Source: Trichopria drosophilae
Taxonomy: Eukaryota; Arthropoda; Insecta; Hymenoptera; Diapriidae
Assembly: GCA_030407085.1 (NCBI GenBank)
Contig: CM059585.1
Location: 2,985,001-3,049,000 of the forward strand
Direction: 5' to 3'
Length of the DNA: 64,000 nucleotides
This document shows, piece by piece, positions 36,230-47,373 of the stretch; position 1 is the stretch's first letter, and each line of letters opens with the position of its first letter. The notes beneath the pieces were generated by a model. It saw only the letters and a program-made list of their open reading frames with translations, was not told the origin of the DNA and ran no database searches. A program made the translations under genes and the position numbers.

Positions 36230-36900
36230 TGCTCGCGAGAATCCACGTGAGTCGGCAGACCTGGCTAGCCCTTTGCTCCGCGCGGTTCAGGACGAATGTC
36301 CTTATATATTAATTTATTTTCACGCGTCTACACGTTTTTCTGCACAAACGTTTTTTTTTTTTATTTGCGCGTGTGTGCGTGAACTTTTGTAGTCACGCGA
36401 CTGTATGTTTTGTTGGCCGAATATATTGGTGACATCCCGACCAGGCTGCAGCCCCGCGAACAAGCGAGCGAGAAGGCGAACGTACCCAAATTTAGAGCGA
36501 GCGAGAGATCGTCATTTTGTAAGTACCGGCTATTTTTCCTTCGGTTTCGCGAATATCGGGCATTAATTAATTTCTTTGTGTTTCTGTATATATTTAAGCG
36601 GTGAATAAATAATAATTCATTAAATAGGCTTTAATTCTTTTTTATGTTTTATTTGTGTATGCATTGTGTCCTCATTCGTCCTCGTATCCGTTTGTTTATT
36701 CAAATTAATTTTTCTTTTATGCATCTTAATTGCATTTTTCATTTTTTCATTGTCGAGTCAGTGCCGCGATAAATCCGGGAAAAATCGGTTGATCGAACGG
36801 TTGTGTCGATCGCTAAAATTTCAAAGTCGATCCACAACCAACCGCCCGACAACGCGGGACGTGCGACAAAAGTCGTACGACCGTTTATAACTGCCAACGC
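36230..36900 (+). other. CpG-rich island in the leader, possibly a nested retroelement fragment
   Basis: This patch has a base composition unlike the surrounding leader. On the plus strand, opposite to the element, it shows a TATATA word (about 36304), the sequence TTGGTGACATCCCGACC at about 36427 that looks like a primer binding site beginning TGG, and then a good splice donor (TTTTGTAAGTA at about 36517). That order, promoter then PBS-like then donor, is what the 5' end of a retroelement in plus orientation would look like. No partner LTR or target duplication was found, so this remains a guess. A regulatory island is the alternative. Confidence 0.3.
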
Positions 36901-37951
36901 GGTACATGACTTTACGGCGATTTAGCCTAATTAATTTGCTTTTATTTAATCGACAAATTCTTTTATCCCTAACAAAAAGGCAGTTATATATTTATAAAAA
37001 TATATAAGTTATGTGCAGATTAATTATAGATATATTTAATATATTACTAAGAGTTTATTAAAAAAAAAATTTATGGAATGGAAATATCATAAGTTACAGC
37101 TTTATTATTTTGATGCGATTATCTTTAAGTGTGGCGCATAACATCTAGAGTCTAACTTTTTGTTTTATTTTTTTAAGAACTTAAGATTTGGAAAATAATT
37201 CTATATTTTTACTGATGTTAATGTCATATATGTACAATTTGATTTTCTAAATTGTATTATTGTCGTTTATCAGCAATATTGTTACTTTTTAGAATATTAA
37301 GGTATTTAAAAGTTTAAATCAAAATTTTGGTTAAATCAGAGATTTATATTTTATGTGCTTTCATAGTTAAAATTACATATAAATGCATAATTTATTTAAG
37401 CTGAGAAAATATTTAGAGAATAATGAAGGATAAAATATTTTTGTTAAGTGCTATTATACAATTGAGATCATGTCTTATAATTTGACAATGATTTGAGAGT
37501 TTGTAATTTTCTCTTCTATATTTTTTTTTTTTTTAAACAATATAAATATGCGAAGATCCAATCTTCTCTTCTACACAGTATCAGATGCCTAGGAGACTAC
37601 TCCGAAGATATTCAGTTGGCCGTGTGGATAGATAGGTTTTGACTATTTTGTAGGACGGAAGGAATAATGGTTAAACCAGACGATATTATAGTATTTTTTT
37701 GTTTTGAACCCAAATAAAAGTGCATAAAATTCTACTTTATAAGTTATAATGCGGATAAAAATTTGAAAAGGTCAATAACTATTTCTTTTATTATTTCTCC
37801 ATTACATAGCATAAACAGTTTTCCTGCTAATTCCAATGTCATCACTTGTGATGGCTGCGAGAGGAGTGTTTTTGCAATAATTATTATTATTATTATTTTT
37901 TTTTGGAATTGTCTAGTCCTTTATTTTTTCCTTGCATTAACAGTTTTCCCA

Positions 37952-37969
37952 CGAGCACCGCTGTCACCA
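37952..37969 (-). other. Primer binding site candidate
   Basis: On the minus strand, TGGTGACAGCGGTGCTCG starts 2 nt after the CA end of the 5' LTR. Primer binding sites begin with TGG because they pair with the CCA 3' end of a tRNA. I could not match the remaining bases to a specific insect tRNA from memory. Confidence 0.65.
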
Positions 37970-38928
37970 CTTGTTACGGCCGGAGGGAAAGGCGTTTTGC
38001 AAGGGTTTTTGGTTGCAAATACCGTTTCCTCGACACAACCGCGAAAAGACTGGATCGACTGGAAGAGTCAATCCTGAGTTCGAAAATTTGTGGGGGCTGC
38101 TGCTAATGCAAAAGAAATGAATAAAGGTGAAGGTAAAATAAAGAAGTACAAATGTTTTCAGGAAAAATTTGATTTATTTTATTTAAGTTTCAAAAACATG
38201 GTGTTAGACAGAATAGGAAAGGTATAAGGTAGGAATGATAGGGAGCGATGAAGCGACCTTCTGAACAATTTGGAGGAGCCGTCTAATATTTTTTTCCCAA
38301 GCATCTGGCACTGAAAACAAAAAAGGGAATAAGGTGTTAATGAAATACGGAATTTCTATTTAAAGTATAAGTCAAAAGGGGGGGGGGGAGTCTACTAATT
38401 AATAGAAAACAAAAATAAAAATTATAACATATAACAATATGACAATATGAAGTCCCTATGGATTTATCCTGGTCGACGTGCTGCCATCGATTACAGGATA
38501 AACCAACGTTGGGATTGATATGGATCCACTTACCGGAGAAGGTTAACAGAGTCCAAAAGGAACTTCGTCCACCGCTCGGGAAAGAGGAAATAATCAATCC
38601 TTAGCTAATAAAAAAAAAAACGATAAATAAATATGATTTTTCCTAAATTGAATTGGTTCGAATCCAATCATCGGAGACGGTTAACGGAATCCAAAAGGAT
38701 TCTTGTCCACCGCTCGGAGAAGGGACCGAACCGCTTCCTTTTAGTGCTGCTTTTGGCACTTCGTCTCAGACATAGAGGAAGGGTAGTTAATTGGGAAAAA
38801 ATGAAGAAATTATTCTTACCATGCGTTCCTTCTGGTGTCACCTACGACCGAAGTGTGGCTGAGCGGCTGGAACTTATCCACTCATCATCTTCAACTGCCT
38901 GCCTGACGCTGGTTGACACTCTAACTGA

Positions 38929-39107
38929 CTGAGTGACTGACTGACTGACTGACTGACTGACTGACTGACTGGAACTGACTGGCTGGAACTGTCTGACCGT
39001 TTGACGCTGGTTGACACTCTAGCTAACTGGCTGAGTGACTGACTGACTGACTGACTGACTGACTGACTGACTGACTGACTGACTGACTGACGGACTGACG
39101 GACTGAC
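38929..39107 (-). repeat. (TCAG)n tetranucleotide arrays just downstream of the LTR start site
   Basis: Two arrays of CTGA on the plus strand (about 38937-38970 with 8 units and 39036-39089 with 13 units) are separated by related imperfect sequence. On the sense strand they read TCAGTCAG, so each unit contains the TCAGT initiator word. These arrays account for all the length difference between the LTRs. Confidence 0.9.
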
Positions 39108-39133
39108 TGACCCGTTGACTGGAACTCTAACCA

Positions 39134-39166
39134 ACTGACTGGTTGTTTGCGCACGCCCTTTTTATA
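39134..39166 (-). promoter_or_regulatory. LTR core promoter driving the retrotransposon
   Basis: TATAAAAAGG on the minus strand starts at 39166 and TCAGT spans 39138-39134, with the predicted start A at 39136, exactly 30 nt downstream. This is the typical arrangement of arthropod RNA polymerase II promoters. Transcription would run leftward through R/U5, the leader and the Gag-like ORF. Confidence 0.75.
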
Positions 39167-40226
39167 ATGAAGATGGCCCATGGTCGCGAATCATAAAATT
39201 TTGGGAGTAGGAAAAGTGAAAGGAATTCTTGGAAAGATGCTGGATTCTGGTTGTTCCGTCATATCTCTACATGTTTTTAACAATATTTGAATTTCAATAT
39301 GAATTATGTATAATGTGGCAAATATAATGAGATCCATGCGAATCTTGGACTCTGTGCTATGCCATTTGCAACTTTCAATATATAGAATAACAAGCATTCT
39401 CGTCGACATTGGCAGAATGTAAAAATGTTTGGAATTGTTAAACTGAAAATATCGTGAAACTATTCGGATACTAATGCTGTTGTAATTAAACGTTATCGCA
39501 ATTAAATTGGCAATTTTGATCGTCGTGATTAACAGTAGTAATTAAATTTACAAAAATGTATGGTTGAAAGTATTGTCGTACTTAAATCGAATTAAACATA
39601 TTGTCGGAATAGAATTTACAATTGTTGGCGCACTTAAATATAGCCTTATTTGAAATTACAAAAATATTCGAATGTCGCATTAAATTGGAATTAAACATAT
39701 TGTCGCAAAGAAACGTATAAAAATGATCGATGATGGATATTGTCGCGTTTGAAAAATCTACTGAAAATGTTGTCGCAATTGAATGTTTATTAAATTCTAG
39801 AATATTTATTTAAGATTTTCAAATGCTGTAACGAAGATTACGACATCGTGTTTTCGGAAATTTACGTGTAATATTCTTATTCGGTATACTGTATTATGTA
39901 CTTGTTTTCTTAGATATAGCGAAGGTTTTTCTTTGGAGGACAAATCTAAGTGCGATGTTCGGCTGACGTAATATCACGTGAATTACTTATTTTACAGAAT
40001 TTTCGGCATACCGGTTTTGATTCTTCTTTTTCGTGAATAATGGCAAAGTTTTTAGAAAACGATGAAATTGCTGTTGCCCAGTGATTGCCTTCGGTCCAGT
40101 ATGATTCATGCAAAGCAGTTTATTTGTCGAATTGAATTATTAAGCAATGCTCAGTTACTATGAATGTGGTTATACTTCTCAGAACTGTTTTTTAGCAATT
40201 ATTTATTTAGTTACGGGGACGTAACA

Positions 40227-40230
40227 GGTA
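40227..40230. repeat. Target-site duplication, right copy (GGTA)
   Basis: GGTA directly follows the CA terminus of the right LTR and matches 28112-28115. Confidence 0.85.
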
Positions 40231-43140
40231 CATCCCAAATTGCTGCAAATCTTGATTATAGATTATTTTAATATACCAATGTGAGCGATAAAATAAAGAA
40301 TTACACAAAAAATTGTAATTACAAATTTAAATCTCGAATATAAAAGTAACGAGATCCAATAAAATACCCAGATTTGCCATAACTTTGTTGACAATATTAA
40401 TAATACCTTCATTGCACATTTTACTAAGAGAAATAGTAAATTCGATTTACTAAATTATTAGTAGAACGAGTCTACTGATTGCAATTAGTAACAATACTCT
40501 GAGAGACTTTAATTTAAGAAATATTTCCGATTTTAGAGTAATCCTCGTTTTGACCGGTTTTGTACATTTTCTAGTAAAATTTGCTATGTTCGGTTTAAAA
40601 AAAAAATATTTACTCTTTGACTAATTAAAATGGTGAAATGTCCTAAAACGACTAATTCATTATACCTACTCATTGCATCGGCTATATAGCGTAGGAATTT
40701 TTACACCAATTTTTTTAATGAAATTGCATCTACTAAATATGATTCTCAACTAATTTAAAACAGATTGGCGTCAGCTATTCGTAATAAATTGCAATCATTT
40801 AAGAGAAATCACAAACCAACATTGTATGTTCGTAAGGAACTATAAACAAAAATAAAAAGATTCCATAATTACCGCAAATAAAAAGAATTTCTAATACAAA
40901 ACTATTTATTTAAATCTTTCTCTGAAATTAAGAAGTTTGTAGCAGACGTAAATCAGTCACAGCTATTACTTCTTGAAGTAATGTTTAGTAAGTAATAAAA
41001 GCGACAATGCTACAACCTCAAGAATCAGTAATGATACTATTATAGTACTAAGAAGAAAACTTATTTTCAAATGATTAATAATCTTTAATTAATTTGCTAG
41101 TAATGGGCTTTGAGGCTTTTAGCACAGTTGTAATAAATAATTGGAATTTGCTTATGATTTATTCATAAAAACCACTCTTTTAATGGAAGTTTTTTTAATT
41201 ACGGTTTTTTTGATAATAATAAATGGCAAATTTGCTTTTGAAGACTAATTACGACATGAATTACGATAATGAAGACTATATATATATATATATATAAACT
41301 TGGTAACTTTGGAATGGATCTTGTACATTTGAAGTTTATAGTAAAATATTGGAGGGACAAAATTAATCGACCACAATGACAGTTTTTAAATGCTTCCCTA
41401 AATCATATCAATCTATACTGAATAATGGGCTCGAATAAAGCATCCTAAATGACAGAAATAAACAACAATAGAGAAAATATATGGAAAACGTCGAAGAATT
41501 AAAAAAATGGCAAAAATTAATGACGAACAATTAACTAGAGGAGATGAAAAATGTTTGGAACAAAGATAACGACAAATGTCTGAAAATAATGATAAATGGG
41601 GAAGATGACGAGGGTGCGGCAAGTACAAAAGTCCGTAATGTTTGCGTTTCTGCCAAAACCGTTAATCTAGTGTAGGGAAGGCAGTAGTGCGTCTCAATAA
41701 CGGGGGCGGCGACAAATTAATTTAGAGTGCTATTCAAGTCGAGGGCTGCACTATTGGTTAACCTCGTATTTAGATACAAATTCTAGCCCTCGACGTGGCC
41801 TCAAATTATAATTTAAGCTGTGATTTACCTCCGAGAAAAAGCTATTAGATATTTATACCTATAACACAGTTATTTCCCTTCCAAACGTGGTGCTTCATTT
41901 TGCTGTTAGATATCATAACATTTATTAAGGACATCACAACTTAACGGTCGTTAATTAATACCTAATGCTTTACACTGGACATGATTTAATATTTGCGTAT
42001 ATATCAAATATTTGTAGTACGCATACTTGTATATTTGAGGAGTGAATCCAATAATTTGCCTCTATTTACAATTATTTTATGATCTTCACGAGTACATTTG
42101 ATTAGGTTCTTAAATAAATTAAATTTATATTCTTGGCTAACATTTAATTTTGTCATAGAAGACAACTTAGTTTTTTCATTATTTGTTGTTACCATCATTG
42201 TGTAATAGTTAATATTTAATTATTGTTACTTAGTATGCAATTTTAGAAATGTCACGTCTACAATGTTAGGCGTTTATATAAAATGCCCGATTAAATGCTT
42301 AATGATTATATTTAAACAACTGCTGTACAGCAATTAATATTTAGTCGAGATTGATGAACGAACCACTGTTTAATGACGAGTGATAGTTAATCATTATCGT
42401 TTAATGTATACGTAAAATATCCTTTGTTTGCTGTTGATAATTATAAATCGATTAAAATTTGAAATAATGACATGTAAAACTAATTGTTTAAAGTTCAGTA
42501 TTTGTCGCTTAAAATTTAACATTCATTATTAATTATTAATTATAAATTAGTATAATAACAATGAATTTATAACGTCTTTTATTTAATAGGTACTTAATGC
42601 TATTTTCATAACATAAAATTAAAGGTAAATTCAGTATTACTATGTTTCGGTTTAAAAGTGGTATAAGTTTAACGTCTTATTAACACATCTCACACACGAA
42701 TATTAAACTATGTACACGTTGTATAACAGAAGAAACTTGGATTTTTTTTACATTGAAACTGTTTCGTATAATATAGCCGTATTACAAAAGTAAATTAAAC
42801 GGGAGTTTAACACTTTATCATTAAACTTGAATATTACATGCGTAACTTACGTGTAATAAACGTATATTCAACCATAATGTTTTTATTAGGATTTACTATT
42901 TACTAAATTTAATAGAGCATCTTTAAAACGACATCATTTATTATTTACTTTTTGATTGATTATTGTTTAATTCTTATTACTAATTAATTTAATTTTCACG
43001 ATTTGAGTGTTTAATATTAATTTTCAAAAATCAGTGTTCGTTAGTTAATATTACAATAGATAATGTGTACAGTGTGTATTAGTTAAATATCAAAAAGTAG
43101 AGCCAAAAAATATACGACTAAAATTATATTTTAAGTTTAC
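40231..43140. repeat. AT-rich non-coding stretch with TTACTAA and TTTAAT word domains
   Basis: About 40380-41100 is enriched in TTACTAA, TAGTAA and AATTAGTAA words, like 19271-20576. About 42000-43120 is enriched in TTTAAT, AATTAAT and TTAATG words. An (AT)n tract lies at 41278-41296. No ORF exceeds 71 codons and no gene is recognised. Confidence 0.4.
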
Positions 43141-43146
43141 TTCTGC

Positions 43147-43430
43147 GACCTTGGTTAATTTAAGGTCAAGTGCTTCAAAATTTATACCATAGACATATTT
43201 TCCTTTAGAGTTTTTCGTAAAATAAACATTTTCAAGACACTTTTATAAGTATGGTCGACTTTCACTATAAAAACAACAATGTTATCTATTGAAGGTCATT
43301 TAATGTGACCTTTAAGTAACCTGGGGTATTGATAGGAAGGTCAAGGAGGTTGTGACATTCTAATACTATTTTTTTCAATTGCGGAACTTTCATAAAATGT
43401 TCTCTGTCAAAATATTCTCTTTAACCTTCA
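43147..43430. promoter_or_regulatory. Cluster of AAGGTCA half-sites
   Basis: Within 290 bp the nuclear-receptor half-site AGGTCA or a near match occurs about six times: GACCTTGG at 43147, AAGGTCAAG at 43162, GAAGGTCA at 43291, TGACCTT at 43306, GGAAGGTCAAGG at 43335 and AACCTTCA at 43422. Two of them form the palindrome AAGGTCA-7-TGACCTT (43292-43312). Insect monomeric receptors such as FTZ-F1 and ERR bind TCAAGGTCA-like sites. It could instead be another degenerate word domain. Confidence 0.35.
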
Positions 43431-43440
43431 AATAATGTAG

Positions 43441-45160
43441 AATAAATATCATGGCTGTGTTTATATTTAACGCCAATTAGTCGTTATAAGGCAGTATTAA
43501 ACACACTGACTGCCTGGATTCCTACAAAAAATGTTGTATTTACCCTACTATCTCTTCTCACTGATAATTTTCTACTCGCCACATCTGAGCCGGAGCTCCA
43601 CCAACAAACCATACTACTATGTTTGTACCCGGACAATTACAGAAAACTCTCAAAGAGCCTCAAATGTCCAAAAATGTTGTAAAACTACGTAATTCACTGC
43701 TACACAAACAGACGATATGAGACGAGAGAACAAAATACCCATGGCACGTAGTCTTTCGGGAATACTTTGCTTTTACCATCGATGATTGTGCATGTGCATT
43801 CGTCTCAGATTTCAAACGCTTTGCCATTTTAAATATCGGTAAAGCGTAAGAATTCTAAAACAAATATCACGTTTGCCGGTGTTTTCTTCTTTTTTATCGA
43901 CGACATTGCTGACACTCTTCTTGGTGATTCAATCCACTATGAAACTACAACCCAGTGATTGTCTGTATAGTACTACTCATATTGAAATCGAGCGCATTTC
44001 AGTAGCGTTTTTTCTTGCCATCTAGCGGTCCCTAGAAGAAGTGGTCTTTTTCCGTTAAGAATTTCGTAAAGAATCCTTGTGTACTGAAAGCTACAATCCT
44101 TACAGACATGGTCCGTTTGAGAAAATCCCAAGGAGTCGTGTAGCGGACTCGTAAAGAGGGAAGAAATACGGCAGTATGATAAAACAGTCGTAAAAGCGCG
44201 TGCTCACCCACAAGCGTACAATTTTTGAATAGTGCACTTTTGCACAAGGGGAAATACCTGACGCAGTCCGGCAAAAAAGCACGGAAACGCATCGATATCC
44301 TGTAAAAAGGGGCGAAACGTCGTTATTTTTATATCAAGGCAAAATTTAAACGAGGAATGTTCCCCGTTTGAACGTGACAAATAGCCGGCGTACGTTTTGC
44401 GAGTGACGCGTAACATGCATTTATATCATGGCGCATCGTGCAAGAAAATGTTTTTGCCGTGTCCCTGCATGTCCTCTATATATTGTCCTCCGTGTATAAT
44501 GCTATGCACGTAACGGGCTTCATCGTTTATGCAGCGTCGGCCGGAATGTTTGTCAATCGGGCGCAAAATAAGATTCGAGCGCGCAAACTGGTGTGACGTG
44601 TAATGAGCAAACAGTATCGATACGTGTCGCACATTTATATGGCATAAACGCTCTGGCGAATCCGTTCGATTATGGACAAATCGCGAATTCGCGAAATGCA
44701 TTCGCCACATATTTCGAAACGGTTGTTTTGCACCAGAGACGTGACAACGCGTCGCGAGAGAATGGGATGATATTGTTGTAAATTGACGTGGGGAACACGC
44801 AAATTGTAAACGTCTGCTGCTGACTTTGAATGGTCCTGTTCTGTGATTAAATAGGAAAGACGTTCCTAATCATTTTCTATTTCTAAAAATCAAATGTCAA
44901 TTATTTTCTCTTCTTTCGCGGTACAGAACAGATGTGATTGAAAATATCGGTATTGCATTTGTACCACTTCATGGTAGTATTGTCAAACTCGAGATTGACG
45001 AGTAAACATCCAATGCGTTTGTTACGTTGGAACATATAAATTCGGTTATTGATATACTAGCTATGAATGGCGACATCATGAGAACTGTGCACCGCATTTA
45101 ATGTGAAACAGATATCAGCGCCATTTAGCGTCCAATTATCGCACTCGCAGAGATATGAGC
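43441..45160. other. Non-coding stretch with a CpG-rich patch
   Basis: About 44000-44780 is CpG-rich with short ORFs of 60-94 codons on the minus strand and no domain. A CTCF-like word (GCCATCTAGCGG) lies at 44017-44028 and a weaker one (AGCGCCATTTAGCG) at 45117-45130. The palindrome CGCGAATTCGCG is at about 44680. No gene is recognised. Confidence 0.4.
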
Positions 45161-45162
45161 CA

Positions 45163-45348
45163 GGGAACAAAGTTCCGAAAATAAACACATCGAAAGGCCA
45201 AAATTTCGATATAGAATGGCTACAGCGTGGTTTTCTTCACTTTGTCTTTGAAAATTTGGCAGAAAGAAAACAAATTGAAATACCTTGGTCTCACGCAATA
45301 TCGAAATTTTAGCCTTTTGGGGTTTTGATTTTCGGAACCTTGTTCCCC
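45163..45348. repeat. Imperfect inverted repeat with arms of about 50 bp
   Basis: The left arm 45163-45212 (GGGAACAAAGTTCCGAAAAT and AAAATTTCGATAT) pairs with the right arm 45298-45348 (AAAATTTTAGCC and ATTTTCGGAACCTTGTTCCC) through an 85-nt loop. About 80% of arm positions match. The transcript would form a hairpin. A small foldback MITE or a structured RNA are both possible, and there is no TA or other duplication at the ends. Confidence 0.7.
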
Positions 45349-47373
45349 GGTCGAAATATGGTATGGCTAAATGTACTTTTATCTGAAATTAAATGTTCAA
45401 TATGTTAAAATAATCCCGATTTCTATTTTCTACATTTTCAAATTAAATTATGCATTACCCGTACAAGAATTCCGATGTATTCCACATACACAATAGAGAA
45501 AAGCATTCAGCCATTTTAAAATAAATCCAGCACACAATACGGGTGGAGTTCCGGATTAACCGGTTTATTGCATCGCTTCGATTTTAATTGAAACGTTGCC
45601 ATCGCGTTTCCCGAGAGTTTTACATTATATATCTCATAAATAAATATATATTTGTGACATTTTTACAGATTATTTATTTTAATTAAATTCTTACAAATGT
45701 AATTTAATTGTTATTTTACTGCTGCATGGAAAATGTTATTCCTCCGTTATGAAAATGAATCATTTGACTTTAAAGGACATTTGTATATTTTAATTATTCG
45801 TTTTTCAAACATTCCTCGCGGAAACAATTGTGGGCGGACAGAATTACAAAGGTAGAAATATGAATTGCTCTAAAAATAATATAAAGGATCATATTACTAT
45901 TAATATAAAGCAGAGTGATCTCTTTATTTTGAACGTTACTGATGTTTACGTATAATTGAATTTCAAGTTGGATATTCCGAAATCCTTGTTTAATATGCAC
46001 TATTACGGAGAGGAATTTACATGCATAACTTGGGACACTGATCGACTTTGCACGGACTTTGAAGAGTTTCGTACTTGCGATTACGGACGGTCACCGAGTG
46101 CAAATTGTACTCCGGGATTAATTGCCTTCCGTGTCCAATTTCCAGTTTAATTCGAGATTTCCAAAATGGCATAACTATCATTTTTTCGAAAAGGTTTATT
46201 CCCCTACAAGTGACACTCGCGCTCTTAGGACTATCTTACGAAGAGTCCAAAATGAGAATATGTAACCTAACCTAGAAATGATACGTTTTGTTTCGAAACT
46301 AAAAAGTTATTTAGTTACCTTATCAAATCCGCAGACTTTTAATTATCAAAGTATTTGTTGCAACTGCGATATTAAAGAAAGTTGTTTTTGCTAAGCACCA
46401 GTTTCGCGAATGACAAAGAAATCATTGACCTTTCATCCAGATTGAAAAAATGTAACTTTTGACATGCAACTTTCGGTGTGGTGCTCTACCGGGACCTTTT
46501 TCACAAAGGAAATTCGCGCCGACGGAGTTAAATTTGTTTAGCGATACATACGTAAACTGTGGTCACTGATCAAAGGCCTAAAACTTGTCGGTAGCTGCGA
46601 AAATCGATAAGCGGCATTTCTGTCTCAATTTTACTCGTGAATAGCGGCGGTGTATATCTAGTGGACTGACGCCCAACCCCGAATACGCGATTCCACTGGC
46701 TAAATTGGACTTTGTAACAGTCAGCGCACAATTATTTTAGGAGTAAGATGGTTGATACAATTTATTCTATCAAACATATTTCATTTATAAATTTGTTATA
46801 TCTGCCTTTGTTTAAAATCTGCCATCGCCGTGTGCCAGTGTTCGACTACTGTCATCGTCATGTCAAATCTTTGAGATTTTCACCATCATCCTCGATGACC
46901 TTTTCATAACAACGCAATCATAATAACGTTTATGAATATTAATGTCTGACTTAAATACCCTGGATTGGATGATAATGATGAGTTCATATTTAATTATTTC
47001 CCTCGGTGATGTCATTGGCAATGTCAATGGCTGTCACACCACAGATTGTCTACAGTTCCACCAAAAACCATTCTGCTCTGCATAGTTTTTCATTGTGATA
47101 TCAACTTAGAGGACAAACAATTTCAAGTTCGCATTATAGTTAATGATGTTCATCATCAGTTTTATTGCACGAGTCTTTTCGGAAACAAGAAACAATAAAC
47201 AATGTTCACTTGACGGTGATATTAGAATAAGACTCCCCAGCAAGCAGATATTTTACAGAGCATTAAGCGATTTCGACCAATTTGGTAAAGTAGTAGGAGG
47301 TTCTCAAGCTCCCCTAACATTCGTCGAGAGTGAACAGTTAACGTTTGTAAGAACGCGTGCACCACTCTCTTAT
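45349..47373. other. Non-coding stretch, nothing identified
   Basis: This is AT-rich DNA with ORFs up to 69 codons. I see no repeat ends, RNA gene or domain. Confidence 0.5.

Larger units (their letters stand above)
34927..37971 (-). other. Long 5' leader of the retrotransposon
   Basis: This 3 kb between the 5' LTR and the ORF is AT-rich and has many short upstream reading frames on the minus strand, none over about 70 codons. Translation of the downstream ORF would be difficult without splicing. Candidate donors exist in the LTR (CCGGTAAGTG at about 38533 and ATGGTAAGAA at about 38819), but I cannot pick a convincing acceptor. An (ATT)n microsatellite lies at about 37877-37897. A CpG-rich island at 36230-36900 is listed separately. 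Confidence 0.5.
28116..40226 (-). mobile_element. Complete 12.1 kb LTR retrotransposon, apparently non-autonomous
   Basis: Two long direct LTRs (28116-30358 and 37972-40226) bracket a 7.6 kb interior. The LTRs start TGTTACG and end CGTAACA. The 4-bp duplication GGTA lies at 28112-28115 and 40227-40230. Orientation is fixed by a polypurine tract abutting the left LTR and a TGG-starting primer-binding-site candidate 2 nt from the right LTR, both on the minus strand. The single long ORF is on that strand. The LTRs are nearly identical, so insertion is recent. A 4-bp duplication and this layout suit a Ty3/Gypsy-type element, but without a polymerase gene the superfamily is inferred only. No reverse transcriptase, RNase H, protease or integrase frame is visible, so movement would depend on enzymes from a relative. 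It resembles the large non-autonomous LTR derivatives known in plants and insects, but with a retained Gag-like ORF. Confidence 0.93.
37972..40226 (-). repeat. 5' LTR (right copy), 2,255 bp
   Basis: This is the partner of 28116-30358, with the same ends and internal order. It is 12 bp longer because its two (CTGA)n arrays contain two and one additional units. In the sense direction U3 would run from 40226 to about 39137 and R/U5 from 39136 down to 37972. Short reading frames inside (for example 99 codons on the plus strand at 38633-38932 and 86 codons on the minus strand at 38337-38597) are preserved in both LTRs only because the LTRs are young. Confidence 0.95.

Noticed and set aside
30359..37971. 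Plus orientation for the LTR element
   Set aside because: In plus orientation there is no TGG primer site after the left LTR and no purine tract before the right LTR. The minus orientation satisfies both and matches the ORF strand.
38874..39134. Minus-strand ORF with long Ser-Gln-Val-Ser repeats
   Set aside because: It is a direct translation of the (TCAG)n array. It lies in sense R/U5 but changes with every slippage event, and the frame is not equally open in the other LTR.
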